Shown here one piece after another: positions 5,591-13,330 of a stretch of 17,607 bases of DNA; position 1 is the stretch's first letter; the number at the start of each line of letters is the position of its first letter. Below the pieces are notes generated by a model, which saw nothing but the letters and a program-made list of their open reading frames with translations, did not search any database and was not told the origin of the DNA. This stretch comes from DSUN01 sp035527715 (GTDB lineage: Bacteria > Planctomycetota > PUPC01 > DSUN01), in assembly GCA_035527715.1 (NCBI GenBank), contig DATKZY010000005.1, positions 1 through 17,607 on the forward strand. The letters are read 5' to 3'. A program made the translations under genes and the position numbers.

Positions 5591-7354
5591 ATGCGACGCT
5601 TGCCCCGTGTGCTGCTGTGGCTCCTGGCGTTGGCGGGCCTCGCGCCCGCGGGGGAAGGTGCGCCCGGGCCCAAGGCCACGCCCGAGCCGCCCTTCCCCCC
5701 CGTGAGCAGGCTGGCCTCCCTCCGGGGCGACGTGCGGCCGCTGCCCGACGGCCGGCTCGAGCTGTACTACGACTGGCGCGGCGCGGCGCAGCTTCAGGAC
5801 TGGCGGGTCGTCGCGGGCGCGGAGCCGCAGGTGGCCGAGGGGGAGTTGCGCCTGGGCTCCGGCGAAAGCCACACGCTGCGCCACGTCGGCTCGTTCCTCG
5901 GGGTCGTCGAGGTGGCGGGCGCGTGCCGCGTCCGCGAGGGACTGGGCATCCACGGCCACTTCGCCGCGGCCCTGTGCGCCGCGCCCTGGCGCGGCTACTG
6001 GCTCGTCCTGCGCGACGGGCGTCAGGACATCTACCGCGAGGGCGTGCCGGCCGCCTTCCTCGCGATGAACGACGACCGGCTCCGCGACAACGCCGACCAC
6101 ACGTTTCACCTCGCGCGCCTGGGGAACCTGGTGCAGGCGTGGATTGACGAATCGGTGCACCTGCGCGGCCGGGACGCCGCGTTGCACCAGGGGAGCGTGC
6201 TGCTGCGGGCCTGGCGGGCGCGGGCGGGGGTGCGGGGCGTGTGGCTGCTCGGGCGCCCCGACCCGCGGTGGCTGGCGGCCAACCCGGGCGTGGCGGGGCA
6301 GCTCGAGGCGCTGCGGGTCTACGCCGGCGGCGCGGCCGCCCTTCGGCCCCTGTGGGAGGCGAGCCGGCACGCGGCCGCGCTGGCGAGGGCACGGGCCCTG
6401 GTGAAGGAGGAGCCGTACGCGCAGTCGCCCGCCGCGGCGAAGTGGATGCTCGAGGACGCCCAGGCCCTGGCGGGCCTGTGGCAGGCGGCCGAGGCCGGCC
6501 TCGCCACGCTGAAGCCAGGCGACGCGTTGCGCGCGGGCGGCGCCGAGGCCGCCTTTCAGCGGCGCGAGGGCGGCCTGGTCGTCGTGCGGGTGAACGGCAC
6601 GGACCTGCCGAAGAAGCTCGCGAGCTTCCAGGGCGAGGAGCTCCTGGCCCTGGCGGCGCGCGCCCGCCCGGCCGAGGCGGGGCGCGACCGGCTCGCCGCC
6701 GCGCTCCTGCGCCTCCACGGCAGCGGGGCCGCCGCCGCCGTGCGGGCCGAGCTGCTCGGTGCCGAGAGGGCTGGGGCCGACGTGGCTCGCCACCTGGGCC
6801 TCGTGATCCCGCGGCCCGGCACCGCGGCCAAGGCCGCGCCCCCGCAGCCGGTGACGGGCGAGAAGGTGACCTACGCGGGCAAGCCGCTGTTCATCGAGGC
6901 CGAGGCGGCGGTCCAGCGCCTCGGGGCGATGCAGGTCGAGCGCGACGACACGGCCTCCGGCGACCGCTTCGTGTGGGAGCCGCGCGGCGAGGGCGACTCG
7001 CAGTACGGCAAGCCCTCCTCGCGCGTCGTCTTCCACATCCTCGTCCAGCAGCCCGCCACGGTGTACCTGTGGGCGCGCGTGCGCTCGGCCTCGACCGAGG
7101 CCAACTCGTTCCTCGTCGCCGTGGCGCCCGAGGGCGCGGAGAGCCCAAGCGTCCGCCCCTGGCACCTGACGCCGCAGGCCGGGTGGCACTGGGAGCCGTA
7201 CAACGCCGCCAGCCGCGTGGACGCGGGGAGCAGCCAGCCGAGCCCTGTGCAGCTCCAGCCGGGGGTGAACGCCGTGATCATCGCGGTGCGCGAGCGCGGC
7301 GTGGCCCTCGACAAGCTGTACCTCAGCGAGGGCCCCGAGCCCCCCGCCCCGTAG
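5591..7354 (+). CDS. Secreted LamG-like plus CBM-like multidomain protein
   Basis: A 587-residue product with a signal peptide (1-22, LLWLLALAGLAPAGEG) and a Pro-rich linker. Residues about 55-245 resemble a concanavalin/LamG jelly roll of the DUF1080 type (DWRVVAGAEP..EGELRLGSGE, WLVLRDGRQDIY at 137-148, LVQAWID, LEALRVYAGG at 238-247). Residues about 250-405 are Ala-rich helices. Residues about 433-580 resemble a CBM6/35-like beta-sandwich (FIEAEAA 434-440, VYLWARVRSA 491-500, WHWEPYN 532-538, LDKLYLSEG 573-581). The protein probably binds carbohydrate or another ligand at the cell surface; no catalytic signature is seen. The start is preceded by no ribosome binding site and lies seven bases after a -10 box, pointing to leaderless translation. 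It ends 32 bases from the convergent gene at 7387-8343. Enzymatic DUF1080 activity is an untested alternative. Confidence 0.75.
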   Translation: MRRLPRVLLWLLALAGLAPAGEGAPGPKATPEPPFPPVSRLASLRGDVRPLPDGRLELYYDWRGAAQLQDWRVVAGAEPQVAEGELRLGSGESHTLRHVGSFLGVVEVAGACRVREGLGIHGHFAAALCAAPWRGYWLVLRDGRQDIYREGVPAAFLAMNDDRLRDNADHTFHLARLGNLVQAWIDESVHLRGRDAALHQGSVLLRAWRARAGVRGVWLLGRPDPRWLAANPGVAGQLEALRVYAGGAAALRPLWEASRHAAALARARALVKEEPYAQSPAAAKWMLEDAQALAGLWQAAEAGLATLKPGDALRAGGAEAAFQRREGGLVVVRVNGTDLPKKLASFQGEELLALAARARPAEAGRDRLAAALLRLHGSGAAAAVRAELLGAERAGADVARHLGLVIPRPGTAAKAAPPQPVTGEKVTYAGKPLFIEAEAAVQRLGAMQVERDDTASGDRFVWEPRGEGDSQYGKPSSRVVFHILVQQPATVYLWARVRSASTEANSFLVAVAPEGAESPSVRPWHLTPQAGWHWEPYNAASRVDAGSSQPSPVQLQPGVNAVIIAVRERGVALDKLYLSEGPEPPAP

Positions 7355-7386
7355 CGCGGTACGCTCGGCCCCCTAACCGTCACCCG

Positions 7387-8343
7387 TCAGAGCTCGACCC
7401 GGAAGTGCTGCAACTCCGCCCAGGGGAACGGGAGCGGCGGCTGCCCAGCCGTGCCCATGTGGCGGCGGAGGACGGACAGGGTGCCGCACGCGGCGAGGGC
7501 CCGGTGGGGGTCCGCCAGGAGGCGCTCGCGGCGGGAGGCGTCCGCGACCACCGCCTCCACGAAGGCGCCGAGCCGCTCCAGGGCGGCCTCGATGCGGCGA
7601 GGAGCCACGCCCGCCGCAGGGCCGAGGAGGTGAAGGAGGTACGCCGCGTCCATCTCCATGTAGCCCGGCAGGTCCTCTCCGGTCACGCCGCCGCAGGGGG
7701 TCTGGAAGGCGAGAGTGGTCTCCACGATCTGGTCGGCCCGCCGCGGCGGGCCGCAGAACGCGAAGCGGACCGTCGTGAGCAGGAAGGCCGGGCTGAGGCA
7801 GTGCGGGGAGTTGCCGTAGAGGGGGAAGCCGGTCGCCGCGTCCTGGTGGCTGTCGTACCAGGCGCCGAACACGGCCTTCCAGCCGTCGCTGACCGGCGTC
7901 GAAGCCGCGGCGAGCACGGCCAGGAAGAAGCGGTGGTGCGACGTGCCCGGCCGGAACCCGTCGCACCAGGCGCGGAAGCCGTCCTGGGTGAGGAGCGGCT
8001 CGAGGCAGGCGAGCCGGTGCCGCGGGCGGCGGCCCAGCAGGTTGAGCGCGGCGACGGCCTGCCAGGTGGCGTGCTCGGCGATGTGATGCTCGCCGGGCGG
8101 GTAGCGGAAGAGGCCGGTGTGCGGCTCCTGGTCGCGGCGGATGCGCTCGGCCCACGAGTCGCGCTCGCCCTCCGCGAGCGTCAGGTCGCCCAGGATGTGC
8201 TTGACCCACACGAGGTCGGTCACGTGGAGGAGGTTCGAGGCCTCGCGGCCGGGCAGCACGATGTCGCCGAACGGCCGCGAGGCGCCCAGCAGGCTGTTGC
8301 AGCGGTCGAGAAGGAGGGCTCGACAGCGGGCGAAGTCGATCAT
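7387..8343 (-). CDS. Alpha/alpha-toroid-like protein of unknown function
   Basis: I do not recognise this family. The 318-residue product has no signal peptide or membrane span, so it is probably cytosolic. Three spaced segments follow the same plan, a Gln/Asp-Thr-Gly loop followed by a conserved helix: DQEPHTGLF with a helix ending ALNLLG (71-104), HQDAATGFPLYG with TTVRFAFCG (166-198), and FQTPCGGVTGEDLPGYMEMD with AAYLLHLLG (213-241). This is what alpha/alpha-barrel proteins of the prenyltransferase/terpenoid-cyclase type look like, but the catalytic motifs of those enzymes are not seen. His residues cluster at 86-91 (HHIAEH) and 136-137. The gene is translationally coupled to the upstream radical SAM gene through an ATGA overlap (8340-8343), suggesting the two products act together, possibly as partner, substrate binder or tailoring enzyme. 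Convergent with the 5591 gene. Confidence 0.75.
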   Translation of the reverse strand: MIDFARCRALLLDRCNSLLGASRPFGDIVLPGREASNLLHVTDLVWVKHILGDLTLAEGERDSWAERIRRDQEPHTGLFRYPPGEHHIAEHATWQAVAALNLLGRRPRHRLACLEPLLTQDGFRAWCDGFRPGTSHHRFFLAVLAAASTPVSDGWKAVFGAWYDSHQDAATGFPLYGNSPHCLSPAFLLTTVRFAFCGPPRRADQIVETTLAFQTPCGGVTGEDLPGYMEMDAAYLLHLLGPAAGVAPRRIEAALERLGAFVEAVVADASRRERLLADPHRALAACGTLSVLRRHMGTAGQPPLPFPWAELQHFRVEL

Positions 8344-9758
8344 TGCGGCGGCCTTTCCCCAGCTGCGGGCGCCGGGGACATGCGGCGCAGGATGTCCCAG
8401 AACGCGCCGCGCGCGCCGCGGCGGATGGCCTCGCAGAGGGCCGAGTTGTCGTTGTAATTGTAGTTCGCCGCGCCCTCGCCGCCCGAGGGGAAGAGGAACC
8501 GCTCGTCGCCGCCGATCAGGGCGCGAACGTAGTCGTGGACGTCGGGGCCGAGGGACGGCTCGATGTAGTAGGCGGGACGGAGCAGACCCTCTTCGGCGTC
8601 CCCTCTGCCCAGGCGTTGTGCGAGGGGAGTGCCGGGGTAGAGGCGGATGCCCAGGCTGGTGCCGACGCGGGATGGGTTCATCTGCTTGAGGGCCTCGATA
8701 CAGCGGCGGAGCGAGTCGCGGGTCTCGCCCGGGCCGCCGAGCAGGAGGTCGAACATGAAGGGGATGGCGTGCGCGCGGCAGGCGGCGGCGGCGCGGCAGA
8801 GGTCGGCCTCGGTGTGGGAGCGACCGAGGGCGGCGAGCATCTGCGGGTCCGTGTGGTCCGCGGTGAAATCAACGCCGGCGCAGCCGGCGCGGGCCATGGC
8901 GGCCGCCAGCTCGTCGTCGAAGCCGTCGGGCACGGCGTAGGCGTACCAGCGGATGCGGGCGGCGAGGCGGCGGCGCGCCAGCTCGTCGCAGACGGCGAGG
9001 GCGTGGTCGCGGGGGACGTTGAACTCGGCGTCGCAGGTGTGAAACACGTCCACGCCCTGGCGGAGGAGGGCCTCGAGCTCGTCGGCGACCTGGACGGGGG
9101 TGCGGACCACAAGGCGGGTGCCCTTGGCCACGGGGTCGGCGCAGTAGGCGCAGGCGCGGGGGCAGCCGCGCTTGGTCTCGAAGCCCACCTGGCCGCCTTC
9201 GGCGAGGTAGCGGGGGTTGTCCACCACGTCGCGGCGCCAGGGGGGCATGGCGGCCAGGTCGTGGCGGAGGGGCGGGTTGTCGCGGACGATGTGCCCGTCG
9301 CGAAGTGCGAGGAGGCCGGGCACGTCGTCGGGCGGCCGCCCCTCGGCGAGGCAGCGGGCGAGGCGGAGCAGTGGCTCCTCGCCCTCGCCGCGGATGGCAT
9401 AGGGCGCGCCGCAGAAGGCCAGCGCGGCGTGAGGGAAGATCGAGAAGCCCACGCCGCCGAGGACGACCGGCGCGCCCGTGCCGGCCCGCAGGCGGCCGAT
9501 GAGCGTCCTCGTGCGGGCGAGGCAGAAGTCGCGGCTCGCCGCAAACGAGTCGTCCACGTTCCGCACCGTCACGGCCACGAGCAGCCAGTCGCGCCGCAGC
9601 GCCTCGTCAATCGCCGCCTCGGGCGAGGGCGCGAAGGCCAGGTCGAGCAACTCGACGCCGAGGCCGCCGTCGCGCAGATGCTGCCCGATGTGGTCGAGGG
9701 CCACCGGCGTCACGGGCGGCCGCATGAGGTTCGGGTTCACGAGCAGCACGCTGGGCAC
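8340..9758 (-). CDS. B12-binding-domain radical SAM protein
   Basis: A 472-residue cytosolic enzyme. The N-terminal about 130 residues form a cobalamin-binding-like Rossmann domain (VLLVNPNLMRPP at 4-15, VVLGGVGFSIFP at 98-109); the DxHxxG cobalt-ligand motif is not visible, as in many class B radical SAM proteins. The radical SAM domain carries the 4Fe-4S signature CxxxCxxC at Cys199, Cys203 and Cys206 (RGCPRACAYC), followed by typical segments DAEFN, CAGVDFTADHTDP and MFDLLLGGPGETRDS. The C-terminal about 100 residues have an unusual NYNYNDNS stretch. Such enzymes use SAM and cobalamin for radical methylation or rearrangement; the substrate is unknown. It starts with GTG, supported by AAGGAGG at 9764-9770 and a promoter TTGACG-18-TAGGCT. 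First gene of a two-gene operon with the toroid-like protein, divergent from the 9993 gene. Confidence 0.85.
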   Translation of the reverse strand: MPSVLLVNPNLMRPPVTPVALDHIGQHLRDGGLGVELLDLAFAPSPEAAIDEALRRDWLLVAVTVRNVDDSFAASRDFCLARTRTLIGRLRAGTGAPVVLGGVGFSIFPHAALAFCGAPYAIRGEGEEPLLRLARCLAEGRPPDDVPGLLALRDGHIVRDNPPLRHDLAAMPPWRRDVVDNPRYLAEGGQVGFETKRGCPRACAYCADPVAKGTRLVVRTPVQVADELEALLRQGVDVFHTCDAEFNVPRDHALAVCDELARRRLAARIRWYAYAVPDGFDDELAAAMARAGCAGVDFTADHTDPQMLAALGRSHTEADLCRAAAACRAHAIPFMFDLLLGGPGETRDSLRRCIEALKQMNPSRVGTSLGIRLYPGTPLAQRLGRGDAEEGLLRPAYYIEPSLGPDVHDYVRALIGGDERFLFPSGGEGAANYNYNDNSALCEAIRRGARGAFWDILRRMSPAPAAGERPPQ

Positions 9759-9777
9759 GGCCGCCTCCTTCGGCGGT

Positions 9778-9807
9778 AGCCTACCGCGGGAGGGGGGGCC
9801 GCGTCAA
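9778..9807 (-). promoter_or_regulatory. Probable promoter for the radical SAM operon
   Basis: On the minus strand, TTGACG (9807-9802), an 18-bp spacer and TAGGCT (9783-9778). The start of transcription would be near 9771, just upstream of the AAGGAGG site (9770-9764) and the GTG at 9758, giving a very short leader. Confidence 0.5.
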
Positions 9808-9919
9808 GCGCGCCGCGCGGCCCCGCCCCGCACGGCGGGGACTGGAGCGCCCCAAGTCACGAATCCACAACGGCTTGCGGCGGCGCCCGCATGGGCAGCG
9901 CAGATACCGGGCCATTTCT

Positions 9920-9948
9920 TTGACATGGGGCATGACGTGCCGTACAAT
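9920..9948 (+). promoter_or_regulatory. Consensus sigma70-like promoter for the 9993 gene
   Basis: TTGACA (9920-9925), a 17-bp spacer and TACAAT (9943-9948): an almost perfect housekeeping promoter, about 45 bp ahead of the start codon. The preceding 9781-9919 stretch holds a 9-bp hairpin (9795-9803/9816-9824) and otherwise nothing that I recognise. Confidence 0.75.
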
Positions 9949-9992
9949 TGACGGTAGAGGCATCGCTACCCCAAACAGGACAGGAGCCTGCG

Positions 9993-10631
9993 ATGATGAA
10001 CACAAGAGCGATGGCACTGATTGGCATCCTGGTGAGTGCGGCCGTGGCGGGCCCGCCGGCTCTGCCAAACCTCCAGCCGGCCGAGCCGGCTTCGGGCGTC
10101 GGGACGCTGAACGACTACCTGCGCTCGTCCGATCAGGACGTGCAGATCCGCGATGGGCTCCTCAGCGTGGACGCCCTGCGGTCGAGGGAGCCCGTGTACG
10201 CCCTGCGGCGCGACAAGGCGTTCCAGAACGTCACGGCCACCGTGCAGTTCCGGATAGACCCCGTGGGCATGAAGCGCGAGTTCGGCCTCGTCTTCGGCTC
10301 GACGAATGCGACGACGCACCACGCCGTGCACGTGGACCGCACGAGCGTGATCCTCTACGAGTACAGGCCGGGGCAGCCGCCCCGGGAGCTGGCCCGCCGC
10401 GCCGGGTTCACGAAGCCCGACGGCCAGTGGTACGAGGCGAAGGTGGAGACCTCGGGTCCGCAGGTGAAGGTCTTCTTCGACGGCAAGTTCCTCTTCGCCT
10501 TCAACTCCCCTCAGCTCCAGGCGGGCCACGTGGGCGTCTACGCCAATGGCGGCCGGGCCTGGGTGAGGAAGCTCGACATCGGCGGCACCCCCACCCCCGC
10601 CCGCCTGCCGCAGGCCTGGCGCGGGCGATAG
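9993..10631 (+). CDS. Exported LamG-like protein, first of tandem pair
   Basis: A 212-residue protein with a signal-like N-terminus (about 1-18, ALIGILVSAAVAGPP) and one beta-sandwich domain of the LamG/DUF1080 type. Its parts are LNDYLRSSDQDVQIRDGLLSVDALR, FGLVFGSTNATTHHAVHV, QWYEAKVETSGPQVKVFFDGKFLF and a final VGVYANGGRAWVRKLDIGG. It is a clear paralog of the gene at 10827: the strongest shared runs are RSS, VDAL/LDAL, FGSTN/FGSTS, WYEAKVE, GKFLFAFNSP/DKFLFAFNSP and LQAG. This domain alone, without a catalytic module, suggests a ligand- or glycan-binding surface protein. The start was chosen by GGAG at 9983-9986; a second ATG three bases later is equally possible. Its own consensus promoter lies at 9920-9948. 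Function is inferred from fold only. Confidence 0.75.
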   Translation: MMNTRAMALIGILVSAAVAGPPALPNLQPAEPASGVGTLNDYLRSSDQDVQIRDGLLSVDALRSREPVYALRRDKAFQNVTATVQFRIDPVGMKREFGLVFGSTNATTHHAVHVDRTSVILYEYRPGQPPRELARRAGFTKPDGQWYEAKVETSGPQVKVFFDGKFLFAFNSPQLQAGHVGVYANGGRAWVRKLDIGGTPTPARLPQAWRGR

Positions 10632-10744
10632 GGTGCCTCCGTCCGCGTCGCCCATCCTCGTGGTGCCCTGCCACCCGATTGAAGCATGGCCCGGCCTGCT
10701 CCGTCTAATGGAGTAGGAGGGCCGAGTTGGCGCCCTCTGCCAGA
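10632..10744. other. Spacer between tandem LamG genes
   Basis: No gene. A weak stem, CGGCC and CTCC paired with GGAG and GGCCG around GTCTAAT (about 10693-10726), may end the first transcript before the second promoter at 10745. Confidence 0.35.
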
Positions 10745-10773
10745 TTGACAGCGGGCAGGTTCCCGCTTATACT
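10745..10773 (+). promoter_or_regulatory. Consensus sigma70-like promoter for the 10827 gene
   Basis: TTGACA (10745-10750), 17 bp, TATACT (10768-10773), the same arrangement as for the paralog at 9993, so both gene and promoter plan recur in the tandem pair. Confidence 0.75.
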
Positions 10774-10826
10774 TGGGTTGGTGGTTGCTCCGCAGCCGGG
10801 AGGGATAACGAGGACAGGAGGCAGGC

Positions 10827-11489
10827 ATGTCGAGGTCAAACGCGTTTGTGTTCGGGCTCCTCACACTGGCCGGCGCGGCGCTGGCCGCGGCCCCCCTCCC
10901 GCCCAGCCTGCTGCCGCCGAAGGAGAAAGAGGACACGACGAAAGAGGAGGAGAAGCCGAACATCGGCGACCTGAAGTCGTGGATCCGCTCATCGAATCTC
11001 GCAGAGATTCGCGACGAGATGTTCTACCTCGACGCGCTGAGAGGCAAGGAGCCTGTCTCCGTGTTCCGCCGCGACCAGACGTTTGGCGAGACGAAGGCCA
11101 GCTTCCAGTTCAAGGTCGAGTCCGTCGGCGCGGGCGCCCGGGCGGTCGGCCTCATCTTCGGGTCCACCAGCGGCTCCGCCTACCACGCCGTCGAGATTGG
11201 CCGCCGCGACGTGGTGCTCTACCGCGTGACGCCCGGCCAGCCCCGCGTGGAGCTGGACCGCCGCGGCGGCATCACGCGCCGCGAAGGCGAATGGTACGAG
11301 GCCAAGGTCGAGTGCCAGGGGCCGCTCGTCCGAGTCTTCTTTGGCGACAAGTTCCTCTTCGCCTTCAACTCCCCGAAGCTCCAGGCGGGCTACGTGGGCT
11401 TCTACGCCGACGAGAGCCGCACCTGGGTGCGGCGGCTCGACGTCACGGGCCAGCCCTCCCGCCTCTCCCAGGAGTGGAAGCTCCAGTAG
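10827..11489 (+). CDS. Exported LamG-like protein, second of tandem pair
   Basis: A 220-residue paralog of the 9993 product. It has a signal peptide (about 1-22, AFVFGLLTLAGAALAAAP), then an extra charged linker absent from its partner (KEKEDTTKEEEKPN, about 32-45), then the LamG/DUF1080-like domain: IGDLKSWIRSSN, MFYLDALRGKEP, GLIFGSTSGSAYHAVEIG, WYEAKVECQGP, DKFLFAFNSPKLQAGYVGFY, and a final TWVRRLDVTGQP. The two domains align along their whole length with few gaps, and the divergence lies mostly in the linker and loops, so this is an old tandem duplication. AGGAGG at 10816-10821 sets the start. It has its own promoter, and the sugar-isomerase operon starts about 100 bases after its stop. 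A role in binding the same polysaccharide that the downstream genes process is inference. Confidence 0.75.
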   Translation: MSRSNAFVFGLLTLAGAALAAAPLPPSLLPPKEKEDTTKEEEKPNIGDLKSWIRSSNLAEIRDEMFYLDALRGKEPVSVFRRDQTFGETKASFQFKVESVGAGARAVGLIFGSTSGSAYHAVEIGRRDVVLYRVTPGQPRVELDRRGGITRREGEWYEAKVECQGPLVRVFFGDKFLFAFNSPKLQAGYVGFYADESRTWVRRLDVTGQPSRLSQEWKLQ

Positions 11490-11519
11490 CCCCGTAGCGG
11501 AAACCTGTCGCCGTTGTGG

Positions 11520-11525
11520 TATAAT
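11520..11525 (+). promoter_or_regulatory. -10 box for the carbohydrate operon
   Basis: A perfect TATAAT sits 60 bases upstream of the GTG start. The region 17 bp upstream (GCGGAA) is not a good -35, so the promoter may depend on an activator or another sigma factor. Confidence 0.45.
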
Positions 11526-11585
11526 GACGCCGCTCCGCGGATGCGCGGGCGGCGTCCCCATGTCCCTTTCTCAGGAGGAGCGAAC

Positions 11586-12419
11586 GTGCTGCTGGCCAGC
11601 AACCACATGTTCCCCACGGGCCCGATCGAGGTGGTCTTCGAGCGCCTGGCGCGCGCGGGCGCGGGAGGGCTGGATCTCTTTCTCCCGCACGTGCCGTATC
11701 TGCTGGATGGCCGCTTCGGGTCGAGGAACCTGGCGCTGTGCCGCCAGGCCGCGGCGGCCGCGGGCGTGCCGATCCAGAGCATCATCGGGGCGCCCCTCCA
11801 GGGCAACGCGGGGTTCGGCGCCTACCTCGGCCCCGACCCCGACAAGGGGCGGGCCGACAGCGTCGCATTCGTCCGCCACAACGTCGAGCTCGCCGCCGCC
11901 CTGGGCGCGAGCCACTTCTCGACCGCCGAGGGCCGCCTGCCCAACGGCGCCGACGAGCGGGAGACGTGGGGCCGGCTCGTGCGCACCCTCAAGGAGGCCG
12001 CCCCCATCGCCGAGGCCGGGGGCGTGACCATCCAGATCGAGCTGCACCCCGGCCTCATCGCCAGCACGCCCGACAAGGCCCCCCGCCTCATCGAAGAGGT
12101 CGGCTCCAAAGCCGTCCGCATCTGCCTCGACTTCTGCCACGCCAACGTCATCACCAAGGGCGACCCCGTCGGGATGATCCGCGCGCTCAAGGGCGCGATG
12201 GGCGCCATCCACATCTCCGACGGCATTCAGGCCCCCGGCCTCCACCTGCCCATCGGCCAGGGCGAGATTGACGTGGATGCCTGCATCCGCGCGGCCAAGG
12301 AGGTCGGCCACGACGGCCCGTGGGTCCTCTGCATGTACGGCAACGCCTTCCCCGAGCACACCCTGCGCACCGCCGTCCGCTTCCTCCAGGAGCGGCACCC
12401 CGACATTCTGGCGAGGTGA
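11586..12419 (+). CDS. Cytosolic TIM-barrel sugar isomerase/epimerase-like protein
   Basis: A 277-residue member of the xylose-isomerase-like TIM-barrel group (AP-endonuclease family 2 fold). The expected metal-binding and catalytic residues are all present: Glu152 and His154 in IELHPG, Asp182 and His185 in LDFCHAN, His209 and Asp212 in HISDG, and Glu227 in GQGEID. The reaction is probably sugar or inositol isomerisation, epimerisation or a related aldose-ketose step with a divalent metal; the substrate is not predictable. No signal peptide, so cytosolic. The start is a GTG, chosen because AGGAGG (11573-11578) lies 7 bases upstream and the fold begins at once with MLLASNHMFP. It heads a four-gene operon: 5 bases to the next gene, then an ATGA overlap, then 9 bases. 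It differs from its neighbour by lacking the Tat signal. Confidence 0.85.
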   Translation: MLLASNHMFPTGPIEVVFERLARAGAGGLDLFLPHVPYLLDGRFGSRNLALCRQAAAAAGVPIQSIIGAPLQGNAGFGAYLGPDPDKGRADSVAFVRHNVELAAALGASHFSTAEGRLPNGADERETWGRLVRTLKEAAPIAEAGGVTIQIELHPGLIASTPDKAPRLIEEVGSKAVRICLDFCHANVITKGDPVGMIRALKGAMGAIHISDGIQAPGLHLPIGQGEIDVDACIRAAKEVGHDGPWVLCMYGNAFPEHTLRTAVRFLQERHPDILAR

Positions 12420-12424
12420 GGCCC

Positions 12425-13330
12425 ATGCGTGCCACGCGCCGCGAGTTCTGCACAAGCCTTGGAGTCGGCATTGCCGCCGCGGCCCTTGCGGGGGAGAAAC
12501 AGGAGGGATTCCAGTTGCGCACCATCCTCGCCTCATCGCTCTATGGCCGCCTGAAGCTCGAGGAAATCCTGCCCGAGGTGCGAAAGGCCGGGGCCGAGCA
12601 CATAGACATCTGGCCCGAGCGCCACGCCAACCAGCGCGAGCAGATGGAGGCCATGGGCCACGAGAAGTTCGCCGCGCTCCTCGAGCAGCACGGCGTGAAG
12701 CTTGGCATCCTCACGCGCTACGACCTCGGGCCGTTCGGCCTCAAACCCGAGATGGCCGTGGCGAAGAAGCTCGGCGCCTCGATGCTCATCAGCGGCAGCG
12801 GCGGCCCGAAGGGCCTCCAGGGCGACGAACTGAAGGCCGCCGCCGCGAAGTTCATCGAGCAGATGAAGCCACACGTCGCCGCCGCGGAGGAGGCGGGCCT
12901 CGTGCTGGGCATCGAGAACCACGGCAACTCGCTCCTCGATTCGCCCGAGGCCGTCCGCCGCTTCGCCGAGGCGGCGCCGTCAAGGCACATCGGCGTCGCC
13001 CTTGCCCCCTACCACCTGCCGCAGGACGCCGCACTGCTGGCGAAGCTCATCGGCGACCTCGGCGACCGGCTCGTGCACTTCTACGCCTGGCAGCACGGCA
13101 AGGGCTGCATGACGAAGCTCCCGAAAGAGGAGGAGCTGCTCCAGATGCCCGGCCGCGGGCCGCTGGACTTCGCGCCGCTGCTTGCCGCGCTGCGGAAGAC
13201 CGGCTATAAGGGCTGGACCGAGGTCTTCATGCACCCCACGCCGCGCGGCATCCCCATCCTGCCGACCGCGGCCGAGGTCACCGCCGAGGTCATCAAGGCC
13301 CAGCGCTACCTGGAGGGCTGCCTGAAATGA
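12425..13330 (+). CDS. Tat-exported TIM-barrel isomerase-like protein, diverged active site
   Basis: A 301-residue protein. Its N-terminus carries a twin-arginine signal (TRREFCTSLGVG at 4-15, then an Ala-rich hydrophobic stretch), so the folded protein is likely exported. The rest is the xylose-isomerase-like TIM barrel. Glu164 and His166 (IENHG) and Glu266 (WTEVF) are kept, but the strand usually holding Asp/His reads VALAPYH (Ala194, His197), and the usual HxxD reads HFYAWQ (His218), so two metal-ligand positions differ from the gene upstream. It may be a non-metal or altered-specificity variant. The start at 12425 fits the Tat signal and a GAGG-containing site at 12413-12420 overlapping the upstream stop. 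The stop overlaps the next ATG (13327-13330), so the genes are translationally coupled. A periplasmic sugar-binding or processing role is inference. Confidence 0.8.
   Translation: MRATRREFCTSLGVGIAAAALAGEKQEGFQLRTILASSLYGRLKLEEILPEVRKAGAEHIDIWPERHANQREQMEAMGHEKFAALLEQHGVKLGILTRYDLGPFGLKPEMAVAKKLGASMLISGSGGPKGLQGDELKAAAAKFIEQMKPHVAAAEEAGLVLGIENHGNSLLDSPEAVRRFAEAAPSRHIGVALAPYHLPQDAALLAKLIGDLGDRLVHFYAWQHGKGCMTKLPKEEELLQMPGRGPLDFAPLLAALRKTGYKGWTEVFMHPTPRGIPILPTAAEVTAEVIKAQRYLEGCLK

Noticed and set aside
4002..6392. 796-codon minus-strand open frame
   Set aside because: It overlaps the supported 4686 and 5591 genes antisense, is Pro/Arg/Ala-rich, and has no domain or ribosome binding site. High GC keeps such frames open.
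6241..8457. 738-codon plus-strand open frame
   Set aside because: It crosses the end of one real gene out of frame and runs antisense to two others, with repetitive Arg/Gly/Ala content.
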